Shown in pieces: positions 8,681 to 18,800 of a stretch of DNA of 64,000 nt. The notes under the pieces are model-generated. The model was not told the origin of the DNA. It made no database searches and saw only the letters and a list, made by a program, of their open reading frames with translations. The stretch spans positions 1 to 64,000 of the forward strand of contig NZ_JADOBE010000005.1 in assembly GCF_015637705.1 (NCBI RefSeq). The letters run 5' to 3'. The DNA is from Pseudomonas sp. N040 (GTDB lineage Bacteria > Pseudomonadota > Gammaproteobacteria > Pseudomonadales > Pseudomonadaceae). Position 1 is the stretch's first letter. Each line of letters starts with the position of its first letter. The position numbers and the translations under genes are program-made.

Positions 8681-10230
8681 AAACCCTCCTGCCGCTTGCC
8701 CTGTTGCTGTTGACCAGCGCCTGCGGCGAGGGGGCGCCACCGACCCCGGCCAATCTGCGCTTGGCCGACGGTGCGCTGTACCAGGGCGAGCTGGTCGGTG
8801 GCCTGCTGCACGGGACCGGCCGCCTGGACTATGCCAATGGCAGCTGGTTGGCCGGGCACTTCCAGGATGGCCAGGCGGAGGGTCCCGGCGAGTGGCACGG
8901 GGCGGCCGGCGAACACTACGTGGGCGGGTTCCACCAGGGCCTGTTCGACGGCCAGGGCCGCCTGCAGCGGGTCGATGGCAGCAGTTTCCAGGGCCGCTTT
9001 GCGCGTGGCCAGCCGGAGGGTGAAGGGCTGCGCGTGGATGCCGATGGGGCCCGGCTCAGCGGCCGGTTCAGTGGCGGCCAGCTGAACGGCCACGGCAGTT
9101 ACCTGGGCGCCGATGGCGAACACTACAGCGGAGACTTTCGTGCCGACCAGTTCCACGGCCAGGGTCGCTATACCAGTGCCGATGGTGCGGTGTGGTCGGG
9201 CACCTTCCGCGAGGACGCGCTGGAGGGTCCTGGCGAGCTGCATGACAGCGACGGCAGCGTCTATCGCGGGCATTTCAAGAACTGGGAGTACGACGGCCAA
9301 GGGGTGCTGAGCACGGCCGATGGCCGTTCGGCCGGCGGCGAGTGGCGTCAGGGCCGGCGCGTGCGGGATGAGTCGGGTGCGTGGCTGGCGGATCCGCTCG
9401 AACTGGCCCTGCTGGATCAGGGCGCGCTGCTCGAGCGGGCGCTCGCCGCAGTGCCGGCGTCGACGCCGGCCATCGAGCTGTACAGCCTGACCGTGGCCGG
9501 CGACGGCAACCAGAGCGTGTTTCTGCGCGAGGTGGACTATGTCAACCGGCTGCTGGCCGGGCGCTTCGCTGCCCATGGGCAGATCAGCCTGGTCAACCAC
9601 CGCGAGCATCTGGCGGATCGCCCCCTGGCTACCCGGGAAAGCATCGCCCGCGCCGTGCAGGCCCTGGCCAGCAAGAGCGGGCCGGAGGATGTGCTGTTCA
9701 TCTACCTGAGCAGCCACGGCTCGCCCGAGCACGAACTGGCCCTGCAGCAACCGCGCCTGCAGCTGGCCGACCTGCCGGCCAGCGAGCTGGCCGAGCTGCT
9801 GCGGCCGCTGCAGCAGCGTTACAAGGTGCTGGTGGTGTCGGCCTGCTTTTCCGGCGGCTTTGTCGCCCCGCTGCAAGATGCAAAGACCCTGATCATGACT
9901 GCGGCCAGGGCCGACCGGGTGTCCTTCGGCTGTTCCGAAGAAGCGGACTTCACCTACTTCGGCCGCGCCCTGTTCGCCGAGGCACTGCAGCAGACCGACG
10001 ACCTGGAGCAGGCTTTCCGGCTGGCGCTCGCGGCAGTTGCCGCGCGCGAGCAGGACGCCGGCTTCGAGCCGTCCGAGCCGCAGCTATCGGCTGCGCCGGC
10101 AGTGCTGGCACAGTGGCGCAAACTGCGCGCCGGGCAGTCGGCCAAGCCGGCCCTGGCGGCGGCCGGGAGCCCGCCGGCAGACGCTTCCGGCGCAGCAAGA
10201 AAGCAAGACAGATTGGTGCCGATTCATTAG
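8668..10230 (+). CDS. Lipoprotein with MORN repeats and a C13 (legumain-like) peptidase domain
   Basis: I place the start at GTG 8668, overlapping maoC by 13 nt, because it gives a clean lipoprotein signal (FRLKTLLPLALLLLTSAC, predicted lipid-attached Cys near residue 19). About eight MORN repeats of roughly 23 residues follow (about 30-240; pattern YxGxFxxGxxxGxG). The C-terminal part (about 260-490) matches peptidase family C13: the catalytic His lies in YLSSHGS (H350) and the catalytic Cys in VVSACFSGGF (C393), with FIYL and LIMTAARAD strands around them. C13 members include legumain and GPI transamidase subunits. A function in cell-envelope protein processing is inferred. The chain is 520 aa, with a low-complexity Ala-rich tail. 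Confidence 0.82.
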   Translation: MFRLKTLLPLALLLLTSACGEGAPPTPANLRLADGALYQGELVGGLLHGTGRLDYANGSWLAGHFQDGQAEGPGEWHGAAGEHYVGGFHQGLFDGQGRLQRVDGSSFQGRFARGQPEGEGLRVDADGARLSGRFSGGQLNGHGSYLGADGEHYSGDFRADQFHGQGRYTSADGAVWSGTFREDALEGPGELHDSDGSVYRGHFKNWEYDGQGVLSTADGRSAGGEWRQGRRVRDESGAWLADPLELALLDQGALLERALAAVPASTPAIELYSLTVAGDGNQSVFLREVDYVNRLLAGRFAAHGQISLVNHREHLADRPLATRESIARAVQALASKSGPEDVLFIYLSSHGSPEHELALQQPRLQLADLPASELAELLRPLQQRYKVLVVSACFSGGFVAPLQDAKTLIMTAARADRVSFGCSEEADFTYFGRALFAEALQQTDDLEQAFRLALAAVAAREQDAGFEPSEPQLSAAPAVLAQWRKLRAGQSAKPALAAAGSPPADASGAARKQDRLVPIH

Positions 10231-10260
10231 TCTGTGCGCAGTCAATGCGGAGTCCCCCGA

Positions 10261-10902
10261 ATGTCCCACACGCCCAAGCACGTCCTCCTCGCCGGTGCCA
10301 CCGGCCTGACTGGCGAGCACTTGCTGGATCGCATCCTCAGCGTCCCGGCGGTGTCCCAGGTGATTGCACCCAGCCGCCGGGCACTGGCGGAACACGCGCA
10401 TCTGGTCAATCCGGTGGGCGAGCTGGCCGCGCTGCTGCCGACCCTGAGTGGCAAGGTTGATACGGCGTTCTGCTGCCTGGGCACCACGATCCGCGCCGCC
10501 GGCTCCCAGGGGGCCTTCCGTGCGGTCGACCACGACCTGGTCCTGGCGGTTGCCCGGCGGGCCCGGGAACTGGGCGCGCGGCATTTTCTGGTGATCAGTG
10601 CGCTGGGCGCCGACGCCCGCTCGCGGGTGTTCTACAACCGGGTCAAGGGCGAGATGGAGCAGGCCTTGCAGGCGCAGGGCTGGCCCCAGCTGACCATCGT
10701 GCGGCCCTCCCTGCTGGATGGCGCGCGCCGCGAGTTTCGTCTCGGCGAGCGCCTGGCGGCACCCCTCATGCGCCTGATCCCCGGCAAGTTGCGCAGTATC
10801 GAAGCCGCCGTGCTGGCGCGGGCCCTCTGGCGCCTGGCGCTGGAAGAGGGCAAGGGCGTGCGCATCGTCGAGTCGGATGAGCTGCGTCAGCTCGGGCGCT
10901 GA
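10261..10902 (+). CDS. NAD(P)-binding Rossmann-fold oxidoreductase (atypical SDR)
   Basis: The protein has 213 aa. It opens with a Rossmann glycine motif [16 protein letters not shown] (residues 7-21) and contains [14 protein letters not shown] followed by [11 protein letters not shown], where Tyr and Lys occupy YxxxK positions. This layout is that of atypical short-chain dehydrogenases such as HTATIP2-like and NmrA-like proteins. It lacks transmembrane segments and a signal peptide. It lies 30 nt after the MORN/C13 gene; I use ATG 10261 with GGAG about 13 nt upstream. The substrate is unknown. Confidence 0.8.
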   Translation: MSHTPKHVLLAGATGLTGEHLLDRILSVPAVSQVIAPSRRALAEHAHLVNPVGELAALLPTLSGKVDTAFCCLGTTIRAAGSQGAFRAVDHDLVLAVARRARELGARHFLVISALGADARSRVFYNRVKGEMEQALQAQGWPQLTIVRPSLLDGARREFRLGERLAAPLMRLIPGKLRSIEAAVLARALWRLALEEGKGVRIVESDELRQLGR

Positions 10903-10910
10903 GCGCGGGC

Positions 10911-10971
10911 CAACCGCGGCATGCCACCCCGCGCGACCGGGCCGCGGCTGTGCCCGTACCGGCCGCGGTTG
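10911..10971. terminator. Inverted repeat between convergent genes
   Basis: CAACCGCGGC (10911-10920) and GCCGCGGTTG (10962-10971) are exact reverse complements in the 100-nt gap between the convergent oxidoreductase and btuB genes. There is no U-tract, so a Rho-independent terminator is only a possibility. Confidence 0.25.
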
Positions 10972-11002
10972 AGCCGACCGCGCACCGGCCCAGGCTGGCG
11001 CC

Positions 11003-12886
11003 TCATGGCGTCCAGGTGAGCGCCAGCAGCGCCGTCCGTCCGGGCTCCTGATAGCCCAGCGGCGCCCCCGGCGGCTGGATGTAGCTGGCGTCGAAGCGCT
11101 GGTACAGCGCGGTGTAGTAGTCCTTGTCCAGCAGGTTGTTCAGCTGCAGGTCGAAGCGCAGGCTGCTGGCGGCCTGCCAGCTGCCGCGCAGGTCAACCAG
11201 GCCGTAACCCGGCACGCTTTGCCGGTCGCTGGCGTAGCTGGCGTCGATGATGCTGTAGTCGTAGCTCTGGCTGACCGCGCGCCAGCTGGCGCCAGCCGCC
11301 AGCGCGCCGAAGCGGCGGTCGAGGTCCAGGCTCAGGCTGCGCCTGGGGGTCAGTTGCAGGGTCTGGCCGTTGTCGCGGTTGCGCGGGTCGAGCAGGCTCA
11401 GGCCGAGGCTGGCCTGCCAGCCGAACAGCTCGCGGCTGAGCGCGGTTTCGAAACCGTTGATCCGCGCCTGGCCGACGTTTTCCGGCTGCATGCCGCTGAA
11501 CACGATCATGTTGTCGATGTCATTGCGGTACAGCGAGGTTTCCAGCTGGCTGTCACCCAGCGCGGCGCGCCACTGCAGTTCCCAGGTCTGGCTGGTTTCG
11601 GCCTGCAGCTGCGGGTTGCCGGCGCCGGGATAGTAGAGGTCGCTGAAGGTCGGCGCGCGGAACCCTTCGCTGTAGCTGAGCAGCCACTGCTGCTCGGCGC
11701 TCACCGGCAGACCGAGCATGCCGTTCCAGCTGTTCTCGCTGCCATAGCGCTGGTTGTCGTCGTGGCGCAGGCCGATCTCGCTGCTGAGTTGTTCGCCGCT
11801 GAAACGGTGCTGGAACAGGGCCGCCTGGTTGCTGCGGCTGTCCTCGGCGTAGGCGGTGCTGCTGTCCAGCCGGTCCTCGTACCAGTCGCCGCCGAGGGTC
11901 AACTGCTGCTCAGGGGCGAGGGCCAGGCGGTTGAGCCAGCTGGCGGAATGGCGGGTGGTGGCGTTGAGGCCATTGCTCCACGGCGAGGCGGCGTCGACCG
12001 CCTTGTTGCGGTCGTAGCTGCGGCCCAGTTCCAGGCGGCTCTGCCAGGCTTCGCCGAGCTGCCCCTGCAGGTAGCTGCTGGCGCTGCCGACGCGAAACTG
12101 GTCACTCGGCGTGGCCGGGGCCTGCTCGTAGGCATCGTCATATTCGTTCTTGCCGAACTGCTCGTTGTAGCTTAGCCCGGCCTGCCAGTCGGCGTTGAAC
12201 CAGTGGTCGAGGTTGAGGTATTGCGCCTGGTTGCGTGTGCCGTCGGCATCGCTGTCGGCGCCGAGGTTGTCGCGCGTGCTGTCGTGGCCATTGCTCTCGT
12301 CGAGGCTGGCGCCCAGGCTGAGCTGGCTGCGCGCGTCGCCCGCGGACAGGCTGGCGCTGCGCTGCCAGGTCTGCGCGCTGCCGGCGGCCAGCCGCACGGA
12401 AGGTTGCAGGCCCTGGCCGCCACGGCGGGTGAAGATCTGGATCACCCCGCCGATGGCGTCGGCGCCGTACAGCGAAGAGCGCGCGCCGCGGCTGACCTCG
12501 ACCCGTTCGATGTTGTCGATGCTCAGGTAGTCGAGGCGGGCGATGCCGCTGGCTGCCGAGGCGATGCGCTGGCCGTCGACCAGCACCAGGGTCTGCGAGC
12601 TGCGCGTGCCGCGCACCGAATAGCTGAGCAGGCCGCCGCTGTTGCGGGTGACCACGCCAGGCACGCGGGCCAGCAGGTCGGGCACGTTGCGCGCCTGCAG
12701 GCGCTCGATGTCGGCGCGGGTGAACACGCTGGTGGCAGACACGGCGGTCAGTCTGGGTTCGGCCTGGCGTCCGGAGGTGATCACCAGCGCCGGCGCCGTC
12801 ATGGCGTCACGCGGGTCGCTGGACGAGTCGGCCGGGGCCGCGAGTGGCAGCAGGGCGAGCGCCGCTGCCAGGGAAAGACGTTTCAT
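11003..12886 (-). CDS. btuB: TonB-dependent vitamin B12 receptor BtuB
   Basis: At 627 aa it is a full-length TonB-dependent outer-membrane receptor. A signal peptide ends near APADS (about residue 20). A TonB-box-like ALVITSGR follows, then the plug domain (about 45-150) with DLLARVPGVV, VLVDGQRI and RGARSSLYGADAIGGVIQIFT. The rest reads as beta-strands of a 22-strand barrel ending LLALTWTP. Identity as the cobalamin receptor is supported by length, by plug sequence typical of BtuB, and by the cobalamin riboswitch directly upstream on the same strand. The ATG at 12886 is preceded by GAGG held in a hairpin. No btuF, btuC or btuD genes are nearby. Confidence 0.92.
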   Translation of the reverse strand: MKRLSLAAALALLPLAAPADSSSDPRDAMTAPALVITSGRQAEPRLTAVSATSVFTRADIERLQARNVPDLLARVPGVVTRNSGGLLSYSVRGTRSSQTLVLVDGQRIASAASGIARLDYLSIDNIERVEVSRGARSSLYGADAIGGVIQIFTRRGGQGLQPSVRLAAGSAQTWQRSASLSAGDARSQLSLGASLDESNGHDSTRDNLGADSDADGTRNQAQYLNLDHWFNADWQAGLSYNEQFGKNEYDDAYEQAPATPSDQFRVGSASSYLQGQLGEAWQSRLELGRSYDRNKAVDAASPWSNGLNATTRHSASWLNRLALAPEQQLTLGGDWYEDRLDSSTAYAEDSRSNQAALFQHRFSGEQLSSEIGLRHDDNQRYGSENSWNGMLGLPVSAEQQWLLSYSEGFRAPTFSDLYYPGAGNPQLQAETSQTWELQWRAALGDSQLETSLYRNDIDNMIVFSGMQPENVGQARINGFETALSRELFGWQASLGLSLLDPRNRDNGQTLQLTPRRSLSLDLDRRFGALAAGASWRAVSQSYDYSIIDASYASDRQSVPGYGLVDLRGSWQAASSLRFDLQLNNLLDKDYYTALYQRFDASYIQPPGAPLGYQEPGRTALLALTWTP

Positions 12887-12893
12887 GAACAAT

Positions 12894-12919
12894 CCTCAAA
12901 GTGATGAATTCCTTTGAGG
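12894..12919 (-). promoter_or_regulatory. Hairpin covering the btuB ribosome-binding site
   Basis: CCTCAAAG (12894-12901 on +) and CTTTGAGG (12912-12919) form a perfect 8-bp stem with a 10-nt loop. On the minus strand the 3' arm contains the GAGG ribosome-binding site of btuB, 7 nt from the ATG. This could be the translational expression platform of the upstream cobalamin riboswitch. Confidence 0.5.
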
Positions 12920-13004
12920 AGGGCCGCAACAAGCACGAAAGGATGCCGCGGAGGTGAAATGGCCGGGCAGCCGTCAGCACTTGACGGTGATTGCCCTCCG
13001 CAAT

Positions 13005-13215
13005 ACCTGTCGTATCCACCCTGGCCGGTCTCCGGGCTCTCGACTGGAAATATCCCCGTCAGCTCGCCTTCCCGGGCGAACCCAGTGGCCTGTGAGCGGA
13101 CGTGCAGCCATGGGGCTGCGGTCGATTACCGTTGCGGGGGCAGCGCCGGAATGGCCCCGAGGGGCGCACCGGCTTCCCGTTTAACACCTGCATGGCTGCA
13201 GCTGCACCGGGGTGG
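13005..13215 (-). promoter_or_regulatory. Cobalamin riboswitch
   Basis: Read on the minus strand, the conserved blocks occur in order: AAACGGGAAGCCGGTG, GCTGCCCCCGCAACGGTAA, GCCACTGGG (B12-box region), CGGGAAGGCGAGC and GAGCCCGGAGACCGGCC. This is the class-defining core of the adenosylcobalamin aptamer. Outer boundaries are approximate. It lies about 120 nt upstream of btuB. Cobalamin binding would reduce btuB expression. The rest of the 12887-13321 gap holds the leader, the RBS hairpin and presumably the promoter, which I could not place. Confidence 0.93.
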
Positions 13216-13321
13216 AAGCAAAACGACGCGCACCTTAAGTCCGGCCCAGGGCAAAGGCAAGCGAAAATCCTTCAGGCGCCCATGCCGGCTATTCATGCAC
13301 GGGCGCGGCAGGTTGGCAGGG

Positions 13322-13594
13322 CTACTCGGCGGTTGTCGGGTCGATCATCCGCCGCACGGCGCTGACCCGGTTGGCCGGAAAGCCGCCCAGGCGCGCATGC
13401 TCGCGCACCAGCTCCTCATTGGGCGCGATGTACACGCAGTAGATCTTGTCGTCGGTGACGTAGCTTTCGACCCATTGGATCGACGAGCCCAGCTCGCGCA
13501 GGACGCCACAGGACTTGGCGGAGATGCCGTGCAGGGCGGCGCTGTCGAGCTGGCCGGCACCGGGAATGTCGCGTTCGATCACGTATTTGGGCAT
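13322..13594 (-). CDS. DUF4242 family small protein
   Basis: The protein has 90 aa and starts at 13594 (MPKYVIERDIPGAG) with GAGGTGAAAG upstream. The opening YVIERDIPG, the central VxWVESYVTDDKIYCVY and the C-terminal GFPANRVSAV are typical of DUF4242 proteins, which adopt a ferredoxin-like dimeric alpha/beta fold. Their function is not established. Cys35 and Cys59 (CGVL, YCVY) are visible but do not form a recognised metal motif. It is codirectional with dxs, 175 nt downstream of it. Confidence 0.8.
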   Translation of the reverse strand: MPKYVIERDIPGAGQLDSAALHGISAKSCGVLRELGSSIQWVESYVTDDKIYCVYIAPNEELVREHARLGGFPANRVSAVRRMIDPTTAE

Positions 13595-13735
13595 GACTTT
13601 CACCTCGGGCAAGGCTGATTGAACAATGCAGCAGACCGGGACGACGGCCAGTGCCGCGGGGGCGGAAGACCTCCAGGCGGCACTGTGGCCCCGAGCGGGG
13701 CGCCAAGCGCACTGGATAGATGAAGATTAGCCGCT

Positions 13736-13756
13736 CTGCCGGGGCCTGCCCGGCAG
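13736..13756 (-). terminator. GC-rich hairpin downstream of dxs
   Basis: CTGCCGGG and CCCGGCAG form an 8-bp perfect stem with a 5-nt loop, 14 nt past the dxs stop. No U-run follows on the minus strand, so terminator activity is uncertain. Confidence 0.35.
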
Positions 13757-13769
13757 CGGATGAGCGGTA

Positions 13770-15665
13770 CTAGCCCTGCAGCCGGGCTAGGCGGGCGCGC
13801 ACCGCGGCTTCGATACCTGCCGCATCGAGGCCGCACTCGGCGAGCATCTGCGCCGGTTTGGCGTGTTCGACGTAGCGGTCCGGCAAGCCCAGGTGCAGGA
13901 GCGGCTGCACGCGGTTCTCGGCGGCGAGGAACTCGCTGACGGCACTGCCGGCACCGCCCATGATGCTGTTTTCCTCGATGGTCACCAGTAGCTCGTGGCT
14001 GTCGGCCAGCTGGCGCAGCAGCGGCTGGTCCAGCGGCTTGACGAAGCGCATGTCGACCACTGTGGCGTCCAGCGTTTCGCCGACCTTGAGTGCTTCCTGC
14101 AGCTGCACACCGAACACCAGCAGGGCGACTTTGCGGCCTTGCCGGCGGACCACGCCGACACCGATTTCCAGCGGCTCGAGCGCGGTTTCGATCGGTGCAT
14201 TCGGCCCGCTGCCGCGCGGGTAACGCACCGCCGCCGGGCCCTTGAACAGGTAGCCGGTGGTGAGCATGCGGCGCAGTTCGTTTTCGTCGCTCGGCGCCAT
14301 GATCAGCATGCCGGGGATGCAGCGCAGGTAGGTCAGGTCGAAGCTGCCGGCGTGGGTCGGGCCGTCTTCGCCAACCAGTCCGGCGCGGTCGATGGCGAAC
14401 AGCACGTCGAGGTTCTGCACGGCGACGTCATGAATCAGCTGGTCATAGGCGCGTTGCAGGAAGGTCGAGTAGATCGCTACTACCGGCTTGATGCCGTCGC
14501 AGGCCAGGCCGGCGGCCAGGGTCACCGCGTGCTGCTCGGCGATCGCCACGTCGAAGTAGCGCTCGGGGAAACGTTCGCTGAAGGCCACCAGGTCGGAGCC
14601 TTCCTTCATCGCCGGGGTGATGCCGACCAGGCGCGGGTCATCGGCCGCCATGTCACACAGCCACTGGCCGAACACGCTGGAGTATTTGGGGCCGGAGGCT
14701 TTCTTCGGTTCCGGGTTGGGCGTCAGCGGTTCCAGCTTGGTGATCGCGTGGTAACCGATCGGGTCGGCCTCGGCCGGAGCGAAGCCCTTGCCCTTGGTGG
14801 TGATCACATGCAGGAACTGCGGGCCTTCCAGCTCGCGCATATTACGCAGGGTGGCCAGCAGGGTGGGCAGGTCGTGGCCGTCGATCGGGCCGATGTAGTT
14901 CCAGCCGAGTTCCTCGAACAGGGTGCCGGGGACCAGCATGCCCTTGGCGTGTTCTTCGGTCTTGCGCGCCAGCTCCCAGGCGCCCGGCAGGCGCGAGAGA
15001 ACCTTCTTGCTACCCTCGCGCATGTTCGCGTAGGTGTGGCTGGAAAAGATCTTGGCCAGGTGATTGGACAGCCCGCCGACGTTCTTCGAGATCGACATGT
15101 CGTTGTCGTTGAGGATCACCAGCATGTTGGCTTTGAGGTGGGAGGCGTGATTGAGCGCCTCGAAGGCCATGCCGGCAGTCAGTGCGCCGTCGCCGATCAC
15201 CGCCACGCTCTTGCGCCTGCTGCCCTGCATCTGCGCGGCGATGGCCATGCCCAGCGCCGCGCTGATGCTGGTGCTGGAGTGGCCGACGCCAAAGGTGTCG
15301 TATTCGCTCTCGCTGCGCCGCGGAAACGCGGCCAGGCCGTCTTTCTGGCGCAGGGTGGACATGCGCTCACGGCGTCCGGTGAGGATCTTGTGCGGGTAGG
15401 CCTGGTGGCCGACGTCCCACACCAGGCGGTCGTCCGGGGTGTCGAAGACGTAATGCAGGGCGATGGTCAGCTCGATCACACCGAGCCCGGCACCAAAATG
15501 CCCGCCGCTCTGGCCGACGCAATAGAGCAGTTCCTGGCGCAATTCGTCGGCGAGGGTTTCCAGCTCGGTTTCAGCCAGGCGGCGCAGGCCCACCGGCGTT
15601 TCGGCGCGGTCGAGCAGGGGCGTGGCGGGGCGCTCGCGGGGAATCTCGTGGAAAGTCGTCGGCAT
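13770..15665 (-). CDS. dxs: 1-deoxy-D-xylulose-5-phosphate synthase
   Basis: At 631 aa it is full length. The thiamine diphosphate-binding motif begins GDGALTAG (about residue 158) and ends [10 protein letters not shown]; earlier [12 protein letters not shown] and later [15 protein letters not shown] (pyrimidine domain) and [10 protein letters not shown] are all Dxs landmarks. The enzyme condenses pyruvate and glyceraldehyde 3-phosphate to DXP, the entry step to MEP-pathway isoprenoids and also a precursor of thiamine and pyridoxal. In P. aeruginosa dxs follows ispA and xseB (from memory); here neither is adjacent, so the gene stands alone. Confidence 0.97.
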   Translation of the reverse strand: MPTTFHEIPRERPATPLLDRAETPVGLRRLAETELETLADELRQELLYCVGQSGGHFGAGLGVIELTIALHYVFDTPDDRLVWDVGHQAYPHKILTGRRERMSTLRQKDGLAAFPRRSESEYDTFGVGHSSTSISAALGMAIAAQMQGSRRKSVAVIGDGALTAGMAFEALNHASHLKANMLVILNDNDMSISKNVGGLSNHLAKIFSSHTYANMREGSKKVLSRLPGAWELARKTEEHAKGMLVPGTLFEELGWNYIGPIDGHDLPTLLATLRNMRELEGPQFLHVITTKGKGFAPAEADPIGYHAITKLEPLTPNPEPKKASGPKYSSVFGQWLCDMAADDPRLVGITPAMKEGSDLVAFSERFPERYFDVAIAEQHAVTLAAGLACDGIKPVVAIYSTFLQRAYDQLIHDVAVQNLDVLFAIDRAGLVGEDGPTHAGSFDLTYLRCIPGMLIMAPSDENELRRMLTTGYLFKGPAAVRYPRGSGPNAPIETALEPLEIGVGVVRRQGRKVALLVFGVQLQEALKVGETLDATVVDMRFVKPLDQPLLRQLADSHELLVTIEENSIMGGAGSAVSEFLAAENRVQPLLHLGLPDRYVEHAKPAQMLAECGLDAAGIEAAVRARLARLQG

Positions 15666-15743
15666 CGGGCGGATCGTTCAGGCGTAAAAGATGCGGCAGT
15701 TTACCCGAAGCGCCGGAAACTGCCCAAACAAGGTTCGGCTCAT

Positions 15744-15808
15744 GTAGCCCGGATGCAATCCGGGACACAAGATAGCCAAGCCCCCGATTGCCTCCGGGCT
15801 GCGCCTAC
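15744..15808. repeat. Imperfect inverted repeat (GTAGCCCGGAT family)
   Basis: The left arm 15744-15764 contains a hairpin CCCGGAT-gca-ATCCGGG. The right arm 15783-15808 is an imperfect inverted copy ending GGGCTGCGCCTAC. The pair resembles short intergenic palindromes widespread in pseudomonads. Its right edge supplies the TAG stop codon of the carboxylase gene on the minus strand. Confidence 0.6.
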
Positions 15809-18800
15809 CAGGTGTCCACGGCGCGCTTCTTGCCCGTACGCGGTGCTGGCGGGGGTGTCGCTGCCAGCCCGCGCAGCAGCCAGCTGCGGGTTTCCTGCGG
15901 GTCGATCACCGCATCGATTTCCAGAAAGCTGGCCATGTTCAGCGCCTTGCCCTGCTGGTAGGCCCTGGCCACCAGCTTGTCGAACAGTGCCTGGCGTGTC
16001 GCCTCGTCCGGCTGGGCCGCCAGTTCCTTGGCAAAGCCCAGGCGCACCGCGCCCTCCAGGCCCATGGCGCCGAATTCGGCGCTGGGCCAGGCGATGGTGA
16101 ACAGCGGCGAATGGAAGCTGCCGGCGGCCATGGCCTGCGCGCCCAGGCCATAGCCCTTGCGTAGCACCACAGTGAAGAACGGCACGCTGAGGCTGGCGGC
16201 GGTGACGAACATGCGCGACACATGGCGTACCGTGGCCTGCTGTTCCGCCTCCGGGCCGACCATGAAGCCGGGGGTGTCGCACAGCGACAGCAGCGGGATA
16301 TCGAAGGCGTCGCACAGCTGCATGAAGCGCGCGGCCTTGTCGCCGGCACTGGCATCGATTGCTCCACCGAGCACCGCCGGGTTGTTCGCCAGCAGGCCGA
16401 AGGGCCGGCCTTCGATGCGGATGAACGCAGTGATCAGCCCCGGCGCGAACTGGCGGCGCAGTTCCAGCACGCTGCCGCTGTCGGCGAGGGTGTCGATGAC
16501 CTGGCGGATGTCATAGACGCGCAGGCGATTCTCCGGGATCAGCTGGCGCAGCCAGCGCTGGTCGGCGCACTGCCAGTCGCGCAAGGGCCCCTGGAAGTAG
16601 CTCAGGTACTGCCTGGCGGCCTGCACGGCCGCGGCTTCGTCCTCGACCAGGATGTCGATCACCCCGTTCGGTCCCTGCACGCTGACCGGGCCGACCTGTT
16701 CTGCCGTGAAGCGGCCCAGGCCGCCACCTTCGATCATCGCCGGGCCGGCCATGCCGATGCTGGCGTCTTTGGCGGCGATGATCACGTCGCAGCAGCCGAG
16801 CAGCGCGGCATTGCCGGCAAAGCAGCGCCCGGAGACCACCCCGACCAGCGGCACCAGCCCGGACAGGCGCGCCATGCCGACAAAGGTGTGGCAGTCGAGG
16901 CCGGCGACGCCGACAAAATCGCTGTCGCCGGGACGCCCGCCGCCACCTTCGGCGAACAGCACCAGCGGCAGACGCCACTGTTCGGCCAGCCCGAGCATGC
17001 GGTCGGTCTTCTTGTGATTCATCATGCCCTGGGTGCCGGCGAACACCGTGTAGTCGTAGGCGATGGCCATGCAGCGCGAGGCCTGTTGGCCGAACTGTGC
17101 GGCATTCACCGTGCCGATGCCGCTGACCAGCCCGTCGGCCGGGCTCAGTTCGCGCAGCTCCTCTTCGCTGCGCCGCCGGCGCTGTGCGGCCAGGGCCATG
17201 GCGCCGTATTCGATGAAGCTGTCCGTGTCGAGCAGGTCGGCGAGGTTCTCCCGCGCGCTGCGCTGGCCGGTCTTGCGCCGTTTGGCCAGCGCTGCCGGAC
17301 GCTGGGCATCGCTGAGTTGCTCATGGCGCAGCAGGACTTCCGCCAGATCGGCGCGGATATGCTCGAGGTCGAGGCTTTCTTCGCTGAGCGCCGAGCTGCC
17401 CTCGACTTCCGCCGGTTCGAGGAACAGCAGAGTCTGGCCTTCAGCCAGACTGGCGCCGGGCTGGGCCACCAGCAGGCGGACGATGCCGCTCTGGCTGGCC
17501 TTGACCACGAACTCCATCTTCATCGCTTCGAGCACGGCAATCGGCTGGCCACTGGCTACGGCGTCACCTTCGGCCACTTCCAGGCTGACCACCACGCCGG
17601 CACTCGGCGTGCTCAGCGGCAGGCTGCCGGGTGGTGCTGCCGGGCCTTGATTGCGCAGACCCGAAGCCGGCCCGGGCGTCTGGAAAAACAGGTGTGGATG
17701 CGCCTGTGGCTGTGCCGCCAGCAGCTCGTTCAGGTGTTGCTCGACAAACCCGGTGCTGACCCGGTTGGCCGCCACTTCCGGGCGCAGCAGCAGGTTCTGC
17801 AGCAGGTGCAGGTTGTTTGCCACGCCCTCCAGGCGGAACTCGCAGAGCGCGCGGTAAACCCGCTGCAGCGCCGCCGGATAGCTGTTGCCGTGGGCGATCA
17901 GCTTGGCCAGCAGGGAGTCGTAGCTGGGGCTCACCGGGTAACCGGTGTAACCATAGCCGTCCACCCGCAGCCCGGGGCCGCTGGGTGGTTCGTAGGCGGT
18001 CAGCATGCCGGCGGCCGGGCGGATGCTGCTGTCGGCGTGCTGGCTTTCCAGATTGATCCGCAGCTGGATGGCGCAGCCGTGCAGGGCCGGCGGCTGCTGC
18101 AGGTCCAGCTCAGCGAGGGTGCGCCCGGCGCTCAGCTGCAACTGGGTGTGCAGCAGGTCGACGGCGGTCACCATCTCGGTAACCGTGTGCTCGACCTGAA
18201 TCCGCGGGTTGGCCTCCATGAAATAAAACTGCCCGGGCTGATCGAGATCGAGGAGAAACTCGAAAGTACCGATGCCCTGATAGCGCGTTGCACCGGCCAA
18301 TTGCAGCGCCGCAGTGATGATCGCGTTACGGGTGTCGGCCGGCAGGTCGGGACTGGGGGCGATTTCCACCAGCTTCTGGTTGCGCCGCTGCAGGCTGCAG
18401 TCGCGCTCCCACAGGTGGCTGAGCTGACCTTCACGGTCACCAATGATCTGTACTTCAATATGCCGCGCCCGGCTGACCAGCTGTTCGATATACAGCGCAC
18501 CGTTACCGAAAGCGCCGAGGGCTTCCGACTGGCAGCGCGCGTAGGCGGCTTCCAGCTCGTCGAGCCCGTGTACCGCGCGCATGCCGCGGCCACCACCGCC
18601 GGCCAAGGCCTTGAGCATCACCGCAGCGCCACTGCCAAGTGACTGCATGAATGCCCACGCCTGTTCCAGCGTGACGGCCTGGTTGATCCCGCGTACCAGC
18701 GGCACCGCGCAACGTTCGGCCAGTGCGCGCGCCGCCGCCTTGTCGCCGAACAGCTGCAGCACCTCCGGCGACGGACCGATAAAGCACAGTCCGCTGGCCG

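Noticed and set aside
10903..11002. Small gene between the convergent oxidoreductase and btuB
   Set aside because: The 100-nt gap holds only GC-rich inverted repeats and no convincing start with an RBS.
16222..18642. Long open frame on the strand opposite the carboxylase (over 800 codons)
   Set aside because: It is a mirror of the high-GC third-position bias of the real gene, with no domain, RBS or membrane pattern. The minus-strand protein has complete BC, BCCP and CT motifs.
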